A DNA stretch of 64,000 nt. It comes from Anastrepha obliqua. Taxonomy: Eukaryota; Arthropoda; Insecta; Diptera; Tephritidae. The stretch lies in contig NC_072893.1 of the NCBI RefSeq assembly GCF_027943255.1, positions 133,981,784-134,045,783 on the forward strand. Direction: 5' to 3'. A program made the position numbers and the translations under genes. This document shows positions 1-12,825 of the stretch, one piece after another (the first letter of the stretch is position 1; every line of letters starts with the position of its first letter). The notes under the pieces were generated by a model. The model searched no databases. It saw only the letters and a program-made list of their open reading frames with translations, and was not told the origin of the DNA.

Positions 1-1020
1 ACTTCATAAAATGGAAGAAAGAAATCACAAGAGCAATGAATGTCAACTAAATGTAAATACTAATATAACCCAAACTTATTAAAAAGAGACTATCAAAAAT
101 ATGTTTGGCACTTAAATATACCATAAACAAATATTGCACCAGTAGCCAAGTCGAACACCTACAGTTTATGAGTTAAGTACTCGTATATAAATTGCTAAAT
201 ATCTACGTTAGTTTTGCTCTTTGAGCGGTTCAACCAAACTTATATTCGAATATGTACATATGTATGAATTTTACCCGAAATCTCAAATATGTATGTATCT
301 ACAGTGAACTGTTTACGTTTTATTGGGATGATCTTAAATGAAAACTAATAACAAATAACAAATCGTTTCAAGCGTTATGTATGTGCTTATGTTTAAACGT
401 ATGTATATGTATTATTAGTGGATGTGCGTAACTATTATATATTTTAAATAGATCCTACATCTATTGCATATTAGTTTTTTTATGTAAATAGTATGTGTGT
501 GTGTATGTAATGATTAAGGATATATTTAACGTATGATAATTTTTACAGATGTGAGTATATGCGGTTAGGTATATACATATATATGCATGTATACATAAAT
601 ATATACATATATATGCATACATATGTGTATCCATATGTAGTTACTACTGGCGATATACCTACAACTTTTATATAATTATAATAAACGCATGTATGCACGA
701 ATGGATGACTATCTATGTACATATGTATGTGAATACTTGTATTTGCACATACGAAAACTCCAGGTGCAACGGCAAAAGTTATTTTGTGGCCACACTATAG
801 GTGTGTATGTATGTACATAGATATATAACATGTGTATGTGTGTTTGCATGAGTTTTAACTGGTATTGTCTTACTTTCTCTGTTTCTACATTTTTATTGGT
901 AAAATACTTGTACATTTTTTGTATTCATGTTATGTAGGTACATATTTATATAGTGCGTGTACCTACAACGATTCACTTCTAAGTAACCGGATATTATGTG
1001 TGCAAATCTAGTAGAAAAGC
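1..1020. other. 3' flank of the SH2 adaptor gene
   Basis: This AT-rich stretch lies downstream of the minus-strand SH2 adaptor stop codon and probably holds its 3' UTR. It is dense in interleaved TATG, CATA and GTAT units (for example 560-620 and 790-850). I see no convincing coding exon in it; the open frames here are low-complexity repeats. Confidence 0.6.
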
Positions 1021-4000
1021 CTATAACAGCTGAACTATAACTGGCTCAATTAAACACATGTGCTCCGCTCCTCGCACTGGCAAGCGATTCAAACAAAAAT
1101 GCCGTATCATGTCGGGAACTGCTTCAAAAGGACGACTGAATTGACCCAAAATATATTGGCCGGTATCGTTGCGTTGGATGCGCATATGCATGAATCCTTT
1201 GGCACCCCTAAAATGCCAAGAGTACAATAATATTAATTATATTTTCTTATGACTATATTTTTGAAGTGCTTACTTTAATGAGAGTGAATAGTCCTGTTTG
1301 GTAGACTCACAGTTGCGCACAAGAAAACTTCCTTCTGTGAGGGGCCGCAGAGTGTTTTCCGCCTCAATCCTGGTGATGGCACCGTGATACCAGCTACATC
1401 CGAAGAGTAAGAATTGTTAATACCAAAGTAAAAACTGGTCATACAATTTATGCCCCTGGGTAACAATTAAAATTCTCTTATTACCATGAGGCACGAAATT
1501 GACAAACCGTTGTGATTTGGTTCGCCATCCAAAACTCACCCTTGTCGCTCAAGTGGTATGGAAATATCTATCAAATCCACAGCCGATGTATAGCCCTGCG
1601 CGATGTTGAGATTAAGTTCCTTATTGGACGCAAGGCCCCGTAAATCAAGACTACCGAATTTACTGGTTTGGCGCGGCTCATTTAGGTTTAAAGTTAAATT
1701 TTGGCGAAATAACGCACAGTCTGTAAAATGCATAACATTCGTACTTATTCGCATTTTCAGTAATGTAATGTTTTGTATTTCTTGGCAAATTGAATAAATA
1801 AAATAAAATGGATTTTCGCAATTCGAAGACTTACTCAACTTCATGGAGATTTTGTTTTCATCCCTCATTGAATGGCTGGAAGATGCTTGTGACAAGCCAC
1901 TTGATTCTGTACTATGCGATAAAATTCCTATTTCTATTTGATTCGTGCGTAGTCGCCTTCTGAGCTTTGGCATATCGAATGGTAAGTCACCCAAATCTAC
2001 GGATGTTGCACTACCGGAAGTACATGCTTCCTTTAAATAAAAAAAGGGACACAAAGTAGAATGTATGTCTGAAGCACATTTCTCATCGCATGTGGACTTA
2101 CCTGTTGTAGATTCTTTTTTCGCCTTAATTTTGGCATATCAAAAGGTAAATCGTGTAAATCTTGGGGAGCACCGGATGAATTTACAACTGCTATAGCAGC
2201 GCTTGTGCTGCTTTCATTTGCTTTGTCCGACTGTGGGAAGTTAAGCTTGGGAAGCGTAAACTTTTGCGTCACGGCACTTAATTTAGAGTCCTCTCTCGAA
2301 TGGAGTGATATGCCACTATCTGAACCGATTATTTCATCGGCTAAATGAAGCAGCGTCTTATTGGGTGGAGGTTTCTTCTTTTTTAGTATATCCGTTTGCG
2401 TTGGCTGTAACGGTCTGTTAGTTTCGGCGTTTGATGTTAAAACGTGGGAGCTTGTTTGTTGTTGTTGTGTATGGGTCAATTGGGCCAGTTGTGTAACTTC
2501 CTCGGGGGAGGTGTGTTGAGTTTTATTTTGTTCGGACAATTCCGAAGCTGGTTCTTGGGAAGACTTGTCTGAGATTGGACTTAAGATATGTAATTTAGAG
2601 TGAACAACAACGGGTGCTCGCAGTGGGAGCGCGACGCTCGAGCTACCAGATTCAGAGCTATGTGAACTCAACGAGGTTGAGTTCCTTGACTCTGAACTGG
2701 AAGTACTTCGGTTTCCTTCACTGGTGCTCGAGCGCAAAGATTCCATGCTGCCACCACTACTCGATGTGGCAATGCTTTCGGTCGATGAGTAATTATGTGC
2801 CCTTCGACCGTCATTTCCCACATGGTGGCGGTGGGAGACGTGGCTTTTTCGTAATTCTAATACTCGCCCCGATTCAATAATAAAAGACCGTGGCCTATCA
2901 CGAGCTCTAGAACTATTCGATGGTGGAATATTGTGAATGTTGCGTGACGTCGAAGATGGTGGATTTACATAAGCGCTGTCGGTGAGACTGTTCTCATTAC
3001 TGGTACCTATTGACGAAGCATGCTGATGTTGCTGGCGCAAAGAAGACTGTAATGGAAGACGTAAGTCACGTAATCGTGGATGGGCTGGATTTGAAGACGG
3101 CAAGTTGGGAGCACTTTTTATGCTATTCATTAGAAAACGATCATGTTTTCCCGGAAATTTAATTGGTAATGGAGCAGTTGACGGGGGAGATGGCGTATAT
3201 CCAAGAATTGGTAATTGCGATGTAGAGGTCGATGCTGCATTTGCTGTTTGTTGGTCAACAGTTTGACCTTGGATTTGAACTTTTTCAATGCCAGTTGTGA
3301 TGCTAGAAACATTACTTGGCAATTCAGTATTATTTTTAGCATCAACTTCTGCGGGAGGAGCCGAAAGTGGCGAACCACTTCCACTTGCATTTCCACCTGA
3401 GTTGCTGCTTTGTTCTTGTATAGCGTGGTTTTTCGAGTTTTTTAGTCTTTTGCCTTCAAGTCGAGATTTCATATGACTGGATTTCGTTGAACGGGTTTCA
3501 GTCCTTGTGACCGCCCCACTGCCACTGTTTGAGGGAAATAATACAGAGTGGTTTGTTATACGATCCACCTCATCAAGATCGTCGTCCGATTTTGCTATTT
3601 TACAGTCGAACGCTGTCTCATATAATTGTCGCGTACGGCCAGACATTTCTTCGTCGTCCTCTCCAGTAATCGTTCTAGTTAATTGATTTGAACCCTGCTC
3701 ATGCAATACGTTTCCAGAGGATGATAAATTACTCACATCTGGGACACAGTCTGAGCATTCATGCACGCCATGTGGATGGACATAGAATATACTACGTGGT
3801 CGAAAAAATTCGTCAATATCGTCCCCAATTGTCGGTGCAACGCAGGCGCAAATTGCCGGGCCGAACAGTTTATGAGGCGGCATCGACGAATTATCTTCCG
3901 CAATTTGCAAAGTCTTTGTTTCTTCTGTTTGATAACTGCAAGTATTTGAGTTTTCGTTAACGGTGATTGGTTGTATATTACAGGTTTTTCGAACTAGAGC

Positions 4001-5607
4001 CAAAGCTTTTGCATGCCACTGTCGCCGTTTTTGACATTCACTGCAGTCTGATTCTTCTGAAGTCGATGTGGTAGGTGAATCACAGCGAATTATATGTACT
4101 CCCTCCTCTGTGAATGAGTAACGCTTCGGCGTCTCATTAGCTGCCGGTATTGGGTTAGTTTGAAAAGGCTCGACTTTATTCAAGTCGTGTTCTTTGCCTT
4201 CTGGTACGTCAAGGCTTGTGCTCTTGCGATAGGGACCCACATTTATAAATGGCTGCGTCAACTGTGGTGGTTCAGAAACCGTAGATTGACGACTTTTATT
4301 TTTCGTTTCCTTATCTGCGGCACCAACTTCGTTATCTTTAGATTTTAGTAGGTCAGAGTAGTAGTATGGCGACGGGTTTCGTTTGCTTGTATCCAGTAGC
4401 ACAGGTGCTAGTTTGCGAGGACTGCGATATAATTGTGATGGTAAAGGTTGTACAAGGTCATCGGAAATACTGTCCGGTGAATTAAGTTCAGGAACCTTAT
4501 TTGATTGATTATTTTCATCATCTGAGGACTTAGGGCCTGAAGTATCTGGGGACAAGGAAAGGAATTTTTCATTCCAAGCACATATAATACGTACTCGTAC
4601 ATAAATTCGCGCTTACGGTCACATATTTGCATATGCTTATAAATTATATGTATGCCACATACTCACCGGAACTGAAATTAGATAGTTTGGTTTTATCTAG
4701 GCCTTTAGAGGCGCTCAGCTGATGATGAGGTCGCTGATTTTTCTTTATCCTTCGCTTCCCTCTCTTGTGATGGAGTTTTTTCTGGCCTTTGGAGTCTTTA
4801 GGGTCGGAGTAACCTTCGATGAGTTTAATAGATGCTCGTCGTATTGTATTGGGTAGCGGAGGATGAGATTGAAAAAGGAATTGTGGCTGCGATTGGTTGG
4901 ATTGAATGGAGTGTGTGCTATATGCTTGCGGGTCAATATGTATAAGTTGATGAGAAGGAAGTGTGTCGGTTGGAATAGCGGATTGTAGAATATTTAAACT
5001 AGTTTTATTTGTTGGTAGAGTTGATAATGGTGCTGGTGGAAGTGGTGGGTGTGAGATTTTTACATCTTGAGATTGTGTTTGCTGGCTTTGGTTTTGATTT
5101 TCTTTCGGTTCGGTCAAAGCAATCTATACACACATATTTATAGAAGCGATTAACTACAAAACTTCAAATATTTAAACTTACAAATTCGGCTTGTGGACTA
5201 GGATGAGCCCGATTTCCGTGATTCGTTTGTAAATCTTCCGCTAAACATGGATCAAAACTGGACGGCCGTTTCTTAACAAAGTCTACTGGTAAGCTGTAAT
5301 CGTCACAAATTGCAATCTGAAGTGAAAATAAATCAACATATGTGGTAAATAAATTTAAGAATGTAATTATATGTGGAATTAGCAGATTTTATCATTTCCA
5401 TCTATACACCTCAAAATATAACTGCAATCGGTATAGTTCGCGACAATCTGTGCAATACCATTCAAATTCACTTTTCGAATGCATTTCCCTAAGCGTCGCA
5501 GAGGATACACCGACGCACTTATCGTGGAAAAGTCGCGCACATGGACCCGAACACTGCACAGCCAATTCATTCGAAGAAAAGTCTATCCAACACCTCCGGC
5601 AAAACAT
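1021..5607 (-). CDS. PHD-finger plus SHB-type SH2 domain adaptor protein
   Basis: Eight exons join in phase: 5607-5410, 5316-5182, 5123-4667, 4545-2102, 2030-1835, 1720-1540, 1393-1274 and 1207-1021, giving about 1305 residues. Residues 3-55 form a C4HC3 PHD-type finger (CRRC, CSGPC, H28, C31, then C52xxC55). A long polar, Ser/Thr-rich linker follows. The last ~100 residues are an SH2 domain: it opens WYHGAI, has the phosphotyrosine-binding FLVRN motif, and contains GFMHM, LPVRGAEHM and a final PV, all diagnostic of the SHB/SHD/SHE/SHF adaptor family. Such adaptors bind phosphotyrosine on receptor kinases and scaffold signalling. The motif DLPFDMPKLRR occurs twice, at the end of exon 4 and the start of exon 5. 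The start ATG is the first Met of the zinc-finger exon; an in-frame stretch before it could mean a further upstream exon. The PHD-SH2 pairing is unusual. I do not recognise a fly gene name. Confidence 0.85.
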
Positions 5608-8600
5608 TGAATGATTGTTAAATTGTGTGATTAATTCAAAACGAAGCAACTCTTAATCTTGAACTGCTACGAACCAATTTCGCCAACTTTTCTAAGAGAC
5701 TCAGTTTGTGCTACTAACAACTTATTCCGTAATAGTATAACTCAGTAGTTACTGATGTAGAACTTTTTCTCTAAAGCAATATCGTATATGAGTTTGTAGA
5801 CATATATACCTCCATATAATCTTAGTAGCTGAAGGCTAGAAAATATTGCATCTGAACACATCGTACTCTCTCACGTTACCCCTAAATAACCACCTTTTCA
5901 TTCAACTGACATTGTGCTATTGGCTGCGTGTTCTATACAAATATTCTATGAAATATGCTTTGCATCGTAGCCTGTTGCCAGAAGGTGTTTACATTGAGTT
6001 GATTAATACGCCAAAGGAATGTGGGCGCATCTCATATAAATAAGTTCGCCATTCACTTTGTTTTCGTTCTTTTCATAGGTTGTCCATTAAAATGAGTAGA
6101 AGTCGACAAAAATAACTAGAAACTTGTTTGTAAGTATTAGTGCGGTTTTTACAAATATATGATTAAAGATGTGCGTTGCATAGGTTTTTCATGCATTTAT
6201 ACATATGCATTGCAAAATACTACAATATATTTTGCCTAATTTTTCAAATGTGTCCAAAAATGAGCAGAAAATGCAACAATGTTTTTATATTGACATGTGA
6301 AAGTACCTGTCATATAAACCCAGACGTGTATTAATATTCAATTTCCAGTGGATATAAACGCGATTCCACCATTTTTTACCGACATTATTACATGCATGCA
6401 CTACACGCATGTACTGATTTTGTTTCTTTTTTTTTTGATAAAATACACTTCTTGCGCTCCGCTTTGCTAGCAGCGCATAATAAAAATGCACCTATCCATA
6501 ATAATCTGCGGTTCATGTAATTAAATAACGCACATTCATACAAGCATACGGACTTGTGTACTCCGATATTGGTGTGCTGGTGTGATATCCGATGCTCAGC
6601 GCCCAAACATACATAGATATGTGCTTGTATGTATACTTATATATATTTGCTCAGCACATTTATTTAACAGTTCTGTGACGGCAAACTGACTCAAGCGTCG
6701 GGAAACCCCTCAAGAGGGTTGACAACCAAAACTATCCCATCCTTTGTTTATTAACAACGATGAGTCATGAAGGTCGTGACGAAAACAAGGTATACGCTGC
6801 AGCGCTAAGACTTGTGTATATTCGAAATCTCTCCGCAATTATTTTGAAAAGAGAGTATGTTTTAAACTCATACACATATTCACTTACAACGTTGCTCTTC
6901 TCTGAAAAGCAATGGTGTTTGCTTACACTCATTTCGAAAATCTACAAACTGAAAAATAAACCATAGAAGAATTGGCAAATTTGTACTTTTTAAGCTCGAA
7001 AAATCAATTTTACCAATTGCCATAGAATACTTATTTTCCTATTTTTCTTAAAAAATAATATATTTTCAAATAAAAGTTATTATAATCTCAAGCTTGGAAA
7101 CTTAAACATGCCAAATAGTTCAACTTCGCCAAATGTAGCTGACAGCGAATTCCTATTCACATTAATTTATCTACGATGTTACACATACAGGATGTGCATA
7201 CTTATGCACGAACACACATACAACTCATAAGAGTTCGGTGAAATTGAATTAATATGCAATTACATTTTTCCTTACCTTTCACTATTCACAAAAGTCAACA
7301 AAACTATTGATGATTATACAAATATTGTAAAATTGTATGTGTTTAAACAACCGATTAAATAACAGAGAAACTATTTCTTATAAACATTTTTATTTTAAAG
7401 ATGGATGGACTATGCGTTAGTTAAGAGCCGTTCAACTACGTTGTGGTGATATGTAATTATGTTCAGCGATCCTTTTTTTGGTATTCAAATTTTTTAATTT
7501 TCCAATTTGCATAAGAACGATTAAGAAATTTAAAGAATGCACTATAAAGTTTTTCAGCGTGGAATAAATTCACAAGCCGGAAGGTAGATTTTTTTGTTTT
7601 TGTTTTCTTATTAAATTAAATACATAAATCGTTTCGTTCCTAAGTTGTCTGTTTGTTGCACTCGAAGTTTATTAAATGACTGCGAGTATTCCTGGCAGAA
7701 AGGCAGTTTATTCAGTTTCAACCCCTAAGAATAAAAGCACAGGTTGAAACATTTTGGAAGCGATTTTCGACTACGAAAAGCTTTTGCACTGCGAGTCTTG
7801 CTCTCTCATAAGCACGATATTCGAAGAACAAGTAAGATAATAGTAAGATGGGGTTTTAAATAGGAAATCAAATGTAATTTCGTAAAAGTAAAAACAAATA
7901 TAATAAATATTTTATAAATTTTGAGTAATACAGTTCCTAAAGGAGTTAATCGGTGCGTTACGGCCAATATACGAGAACACATAGTTCGTGCATATTTCCA
8001 GGCGTTAGAGTCAATACCAATAGTCTGCTGCTTATGCCGGCTTATCTATGCTATTTTACAAAAAGAGTTGAAGCCTGTTGATGTGATAAAATTCTATTTG
8101 TGCAAATGAACCTCGTAGACACTTTTAATTGCAAAATGCCGTTACTCCACAACCGGAGAAGTCGGTTTTCAGCGTAGAGGAATAGGAATAAAGTACTCCA
8201 TAATCGTAATATGGCTTGCTGGATGGTTTGGGTTTAAACTAAATTATGCAGTAAAACATTATGACCCTTACATCCGTGAAAGGTGTTCTGGCCAAGCTTT
8301 CCTCCTATTTTTGGTGTTAGCATTGATGTTGTTAAAATGGAGGAAAGGTTTACTTTCAAATGGCAGATGATTTAAATATAATCTGTTATTTTCACGGAAA
8401 TTCACGTGAAGCTTTATCGTTGCCTGGAAATAAGCCACCGCCGTACAATGGCCTGTATAAATGTCACTAAGCCAAAGCAACAAGTTTTCGTATACTAAAA
8501 ATTGCAGACTTTAAAATATTGGCGTTCCTCTGCTTGCACATTTTAAGTGATTTCGTACTATCCATCATCTATGTATGTATGGATGTTTGTAAGTAAATCT

Positions 8601-9689
8601 GAACAACGATGTCTTTCAATTAAGATAATTACAGGAAAAAATCAAGCGCTTATTAAAGAGATGTGTCTATGTATTAGACAGTCATTCAGTGTCTTACATA
8701 AAACCGATAGGTAACAACAGCGACGAATAGTTGTCAGGAAATCCGCTCAGAATGAGTGCGAATTTTCTGTTTATAAACTCGTGCCAAAAACTCTATAGTC
8801 TAGCATATATATACTACATATATTTATTGGCCAGCCATTATTAGGTGCTAATAAAACAAAATTGAATGCTATGCTATCGTATGCTATTGCGTTGTTCTAG
8901 ATAAGTATATGTATATTTAAGTACATGTGTATGTGTATACATACACATACATATAAACACATTGTACCCTGCAGGGAAATGTTTTTCCGAATTGTTCCTA
9001 GTGTTCTAGTGCATTAGGAATCATGGCCAGTAGTTCAGAAATAGTACCTGATTCTATAAATTAGATTTAGTTCTGAAGTATGACAAAATTTGCTGTTTTG
9101 ACTCCAAAAATTATTGAAAATGTTCACACTGACAATTGGAAAAAATAATATGTAATTTAAATGCCAGTACAGTAAAGCTGACTGAAATTAAAAAAATAAA
9201 GAAATCAGCTACAATATTTTGCCTTCATACGTATTTGCTTTTTATTTGTGTGTTTTAATTCCTCTGATCTGTCGTCAATTTCGATAGGATTTGCATAGTT
9301 TCTAAGTAAACTTAATTTAAGACTCATGGTGGCATTTGCATAAATAGGACCACTTCTTCAGGAGAAAAAGCATGCAGTTTGGTTCAGATTTTCATGCCGT
9401 GTGTGGATGTAAGTATGTACATATGTATGTATATGGCGCACAACATGAACCATGTAACCTTTGTCGCCGGAAGAAGATGGTATGAAGAGGTGTGCATGGG
9501 AGTAGAAGTTTCGCAGCAAGCTGCTTCTGAACTATGCATTTGTTCATTGTACCGTTACAATTCGTTTGTCTCATATTGCAAACAACTTGGTACACATGTA
9601 ATCGCTATTCATATCTATGTGAATATGAATTTATATAGGTACATAACCCACTAGAGACTTGCAAGTCTAAATTTTTTAATACCAAAAAA
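5608..9689. other. intergenic spacer, no gene seen
   Basis: AT-rich DNA with scattered TATG/CATA microsatellites (for example 8920-8960). A short open frame at 6760-6966 begins with a Met and a possible splice donor after ten codons, but it has no recognisable homology and I do not call it. No RNA gene or complete transposon is visible. Confidence 0.5.
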
Positions 9690-9975
9690 AGGGCCCGTAT
9701 GTAAGTATTTTACTGTTAGAAGCTTTGCTCTATTCCTTAACCAATTTCGTCAGCTCATTTTCATAAGCCTCTATTGGGTCCATTCTGCATCGACAAATAA
9801 TTTTACAAATGCATGAAAAGGCGATAAAAAATCAGTTCCAAGTTTAGACTATACGGCTGACGCGTTGTCTTGATGGAACACAGCACCTTTATTATTAGTT
9901 AACTCTGGCCATTCTAATTTGCTCAGCTGCTGATGGAAGGTTACTAAACAGCACACCTTTTTTTAAGGGCTGCTC
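9690..9975 (-). mobile_element. decayed mariner transposase fragment
   Basis: On the minus strand, around 9890-9860, the frame reads GAVFHQDNA, which is the second catalytic aspartate motif of mariner transposases. Upstream in the same direction are residues matching the usual LxxLxWPEL region, with stops and frameshifts on both sides. The fragment is an old, inactive relic; I could not find terminal repeats for it. Confidence 0.6.
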
Positions 9976-11505
9976 CAAATTTTAACCGCGGTCATAGTGG
10001 GACTGAAGTATAATATATAGTTTTTGCCTCAATTTTTAAGAAATATATATTTATAAAATAAAGGTATATTGGAAAGTCTTTGGGGTAACCAAAACTGTAA
10101 TATATAAACATCGTAACCTAATATCTTTGGCTAAAATGTAACCTGCGACGATAACCAGAAGTTTAATCAAGGCGTTTTTTAAAAACGAAATTTGTTGGAT
10201 TTTATGATAAAAATAAACTCGGTGTTTTGCTTGTGCCTCCTTAAGAACTTTTCGAATGTTCTATTATGCAAAAAAAAACTTATTGCATATTTTGGTTTTA
10301 AACAAATACCGTTACCATAACATACAAAGCTAAGGAAATAATAGTAGTAGGCACTATTAGAGGAAAAACATCAAGCATTCATTGAAAAATTAACTAATTT
10401 TTCCGAATATAAAAATTTTACAGATTTGAAATTGCGAGGGTTCTAGTATCTGAGATTTAATACCAAAATATATTTATTATTAAGAAAATATATTTGCCAA
10501 AAAAAGTTTGAGGGAAATGTTTTCGAACGAGTATTGCTAAAACTTGTATAAATATTATATAAATGAATTTATATATTTTAATAACATGCTTAAATAAATT
10601 GCCATGCTGAAATGTTCGCTCAAATTGTTAATCTTTTTACAACAGTTGGAATGGAATCAGCTCTCGATTGAAGTTTATTAAGACATTTGAATCAAACATT
10701 TATGTCAGTTTTATAAATTGCCAAATTACCAATCACCCTGTATTTAGATTTACATAGAATTATACATTTATTTAGAGTTGCTTATTAGATATTTAATATG
10801 AAATGATTAATTTCATATTGCATTTTTTTCACCAGCAAAGATGACTCTGTTCTTTAAACAGTATTAAAGTTTAAAATCCGCTTTTGTTCTTAGCAACAAT
10901 AATACTCGTATATGCACGAGATTTATTTTTGGACTGCGGCTCATTGGATTTCTTGGAGTGATTTGATTTGATCCAATAGTTATTATCTAACCCATATACA
11001 AGCACACAGGTCAGCAACGCACAATTTGATTAATTACATTTGAGAATAAAGTATTAAATGATGGTTAGCCATTAGACCACACTCTTATTTTTTTTTTAAA
11101 TATGCAGTATAAATGTTGTGTATATAATATAATTTGTTTTATTAAAAGAGTTAGGTAACGGAAAAGTTGTTTATAATAAGCTCACAAATGTGTCCGAAAT
11201 ATTATGTACGTAAAACCTAACTGTGCTATTGAATGTTAAAAAGAAAAATGATATAAGCGATCTCGAGAAAATGAATAAAAGAAGAAAAACACTATGTACG
11301 AAATTTGTATTTTTTGGATATCGCTGGAAAGTGTATAGTAAAAAGTCAAACAGAGGCTGTTACTATTTAGACGTTCGCGCACGCTATGGCTATAGCCATT
11401 TCGTCAAAATCTACCGCAAACAACTAGCTTCTTCTCGGAGGAGAAACCAATGTTGCTTAGTGCAATTCAGTTGCGTACATTTGTATGTATGTATCATTAA
11501 AGATT
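9976..11505. other. intergenic spacer, no gene seen
   Basis: AT-rich spacer upstream of the cuticle gene. An isolated CACCCTGTAT at about 10735 resembles a mariner-type terminal repeat, but no partner end was found. The 11223-11516 open frame has no recognisable domain. Confidence 0.45.
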
Positions 11506-11509
11506 CTGC

Positions 11510-11546
11510 TATATAAGACTGCTTAGAAGAATCACTAACATCAGTC
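11510..11546 (+). promoter_or_regulatory. TATA box and initiator of cuticle gene
   Basis: TATATAAG begins at 11510, and the arthropod initiator TCAGTC is at 11541-11546. Taking the A at 11543 as +1 puts the TATA box 33 bases upstream, the normal spacing. The predicted coding start is about 87 bases downstream. Confidence 0.7.
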
Positions 11547-11629
11547 ATTCCGTAGCATCTATTTGCTTCAAACCGAACAAATCCGCCAGCTCCAGTTAAA
11601 CTAATAGGGTACTTAACATTTTTTTTGCA

Positions 11630-12397
11630 ATGATGTGGGTTAGTAAAAAATCGTACTTTTGCATTGTTCATTAATAAAAATTTGAAAAAATCCCTAGCCA
11701 ATTAGAACGGTCGTGTTTTGCATGTTATTTGCTACTGTTATGAGCCTTCGCCAGCCTTCAATGAAATATCTACCGCCTGGTAACGTTGAAGAATATAAAA
11801 GTTCTAATGCCCCAGTTCCATCGCCTCAGTATTTGGCACCTCAGAGGGGAAAAATTTTGCACTATAAGGCAGTCAGCAGTGCGGCTAGTTCGGCCGGATT
11901 TGAACGCCGTTTTAGTAATGGACTTAAACAAAATTTGGCTGCGGCGCGAATACCTATAATCAGACAAGATTATACAACCGATACCAGTGGAAATTATAAT
12001 TTTGGGTAATATATATAAATGAGTTAGCGATAAATTTATATGAACATATTCAAATGATATAAGCAGATTCGAAACTGCGAATGGGATTCAGCGCGATGAA
12101 TCGGGTGATATCTACGACAGGCCACACAGCTCACTGAGCGTGCAGGGATCTTATTCTTATACAGGTGACGATGGCCGTACATACACCGTTAATTATAGGG
12201 CCGATGAGAATGGATTCCATGCTGAGGGTGATCATTTACCAACATCTCCGCCTGTACATAATCAAAGTGGTGGGAGAAGTTATCGGATACACGGTGGTTC
12301 GACAACCGGTAGCCGAGGCTTCCAAAGTAATATGAATTCGTATTCGCCGTCAAATCGGTATCTACCGCCTCAACGCCAGTACTCAAAGCGGCATTAG
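11630..12397 (+). CDS. RR-1 cuticle protein
   Basis: Three exons fit: a nine-base first coding exon (11630-11638, MMW), then 11698-12005 and 12067-12397, with introns of about 60 bases; the protein is about 215 residues. The tiny first exon and hydrophobic start of exon 2 (PIRTVVFCMLFATVMS) make a good secretion signal, the usual design of insect Cpr genes. Exon 3 encodes an extended Rebers-Riddiford RR-1 chitin-binding domain: ETANGI, then GSYSYTGDDGRTYTVNY and ADENGFHAEGDHLP. RR-1 proteins bind chitin in soft, flexible cuticle. The flanking proline/serine-rich parts repeat YLPP near both ends. The donor of intron 1 is GTTAGT, so the first exon is the least certain part. A TATA/Inr promoter lies upstream and AATAAA at 12487. 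It could be an orthologue of a Drosophila X-linked Cpr gene, but I cannot fix which. Confidence 0.85.
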
Positions 12398-12486
12398 GCA
12401 TGTATGCAGTTATTTAAGCATTACATTGAAAAAATCATTTTTAAGGTAATTACAACCATTTGTAGATTAAAGTGGGATGGATATTC

Positions 12487-12492
12487 AATAAA
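12487..12492 (+). terminator. poly(A) signal of cuticle gene
   Basis: A canonical AATAAA lies 90 bases after the cuticle-protein stop codon and is the first such hexamer on the + strand downstream of it. Confidence 0.6.
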
Positions 12493-12560
12493 TGACAAAC
12501 AAAACATTAAAAAATCTATACAATTTTTGAGCATCAATTCTAAAATACATTTATGTATTT

Positions 12561-12780
12561 GTGCGTGACTATCGTTAGGTCGGGTCCGGGTTCGAAACCC
12601 ATTGCGGGCATGAAAAGATGTTTTCTCGAAGCGTCATCCCACGGAGAGCAATGGAAAAACTCTGAGTGCATTTCTGCCATGAAAAATCATCTCAATCATG
12701 AACACCATAAATTAGAGGCGAAGCTCGCCAAACTTCCAATAAAAGAATGTATGCGCCAATTAAATACATATATATATAAG
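12561..12780 (+). repeat. tRNA-like SINE, copy A
   Basis: The unit starts with GTGCGTGACTATC, followed by a polymerase-III box-B-like GGTTCGAAACCC at about 12590. Then come GAGTGCATTTCTGCCATG near 12663 and a 3' end ATGCGCCAATTA followed by a TATA microsatellite. The same ordered blocks recur at 41917, 48322 and 51160, all on the + strand. This copy is the one that keeps box B. It lies between the cuticle gene and the convergent three-exon gene. Tephritid origin is inferred from memory of the repeat. Confidence 0.65.
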
Positions 12781-12825
12781 AACAAATAGTTAAATCTTGT
12801 GTTTTTTAATTACTAATAGTCGTAC

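Noticed and set aside
580..640. CRISPR-like or satellite array suggested by regular TATG/CATA spacing
   Set aside because: Simple microsatellite DNA with no uniform repeat-spacer structure; common throughout the window.
12580..12600. Possible tRNA gene from GGTTCGAAACCC
   Set aside because: Box B alone without cloverleaf arms; the sequence belongs to a dispersed SINE family.
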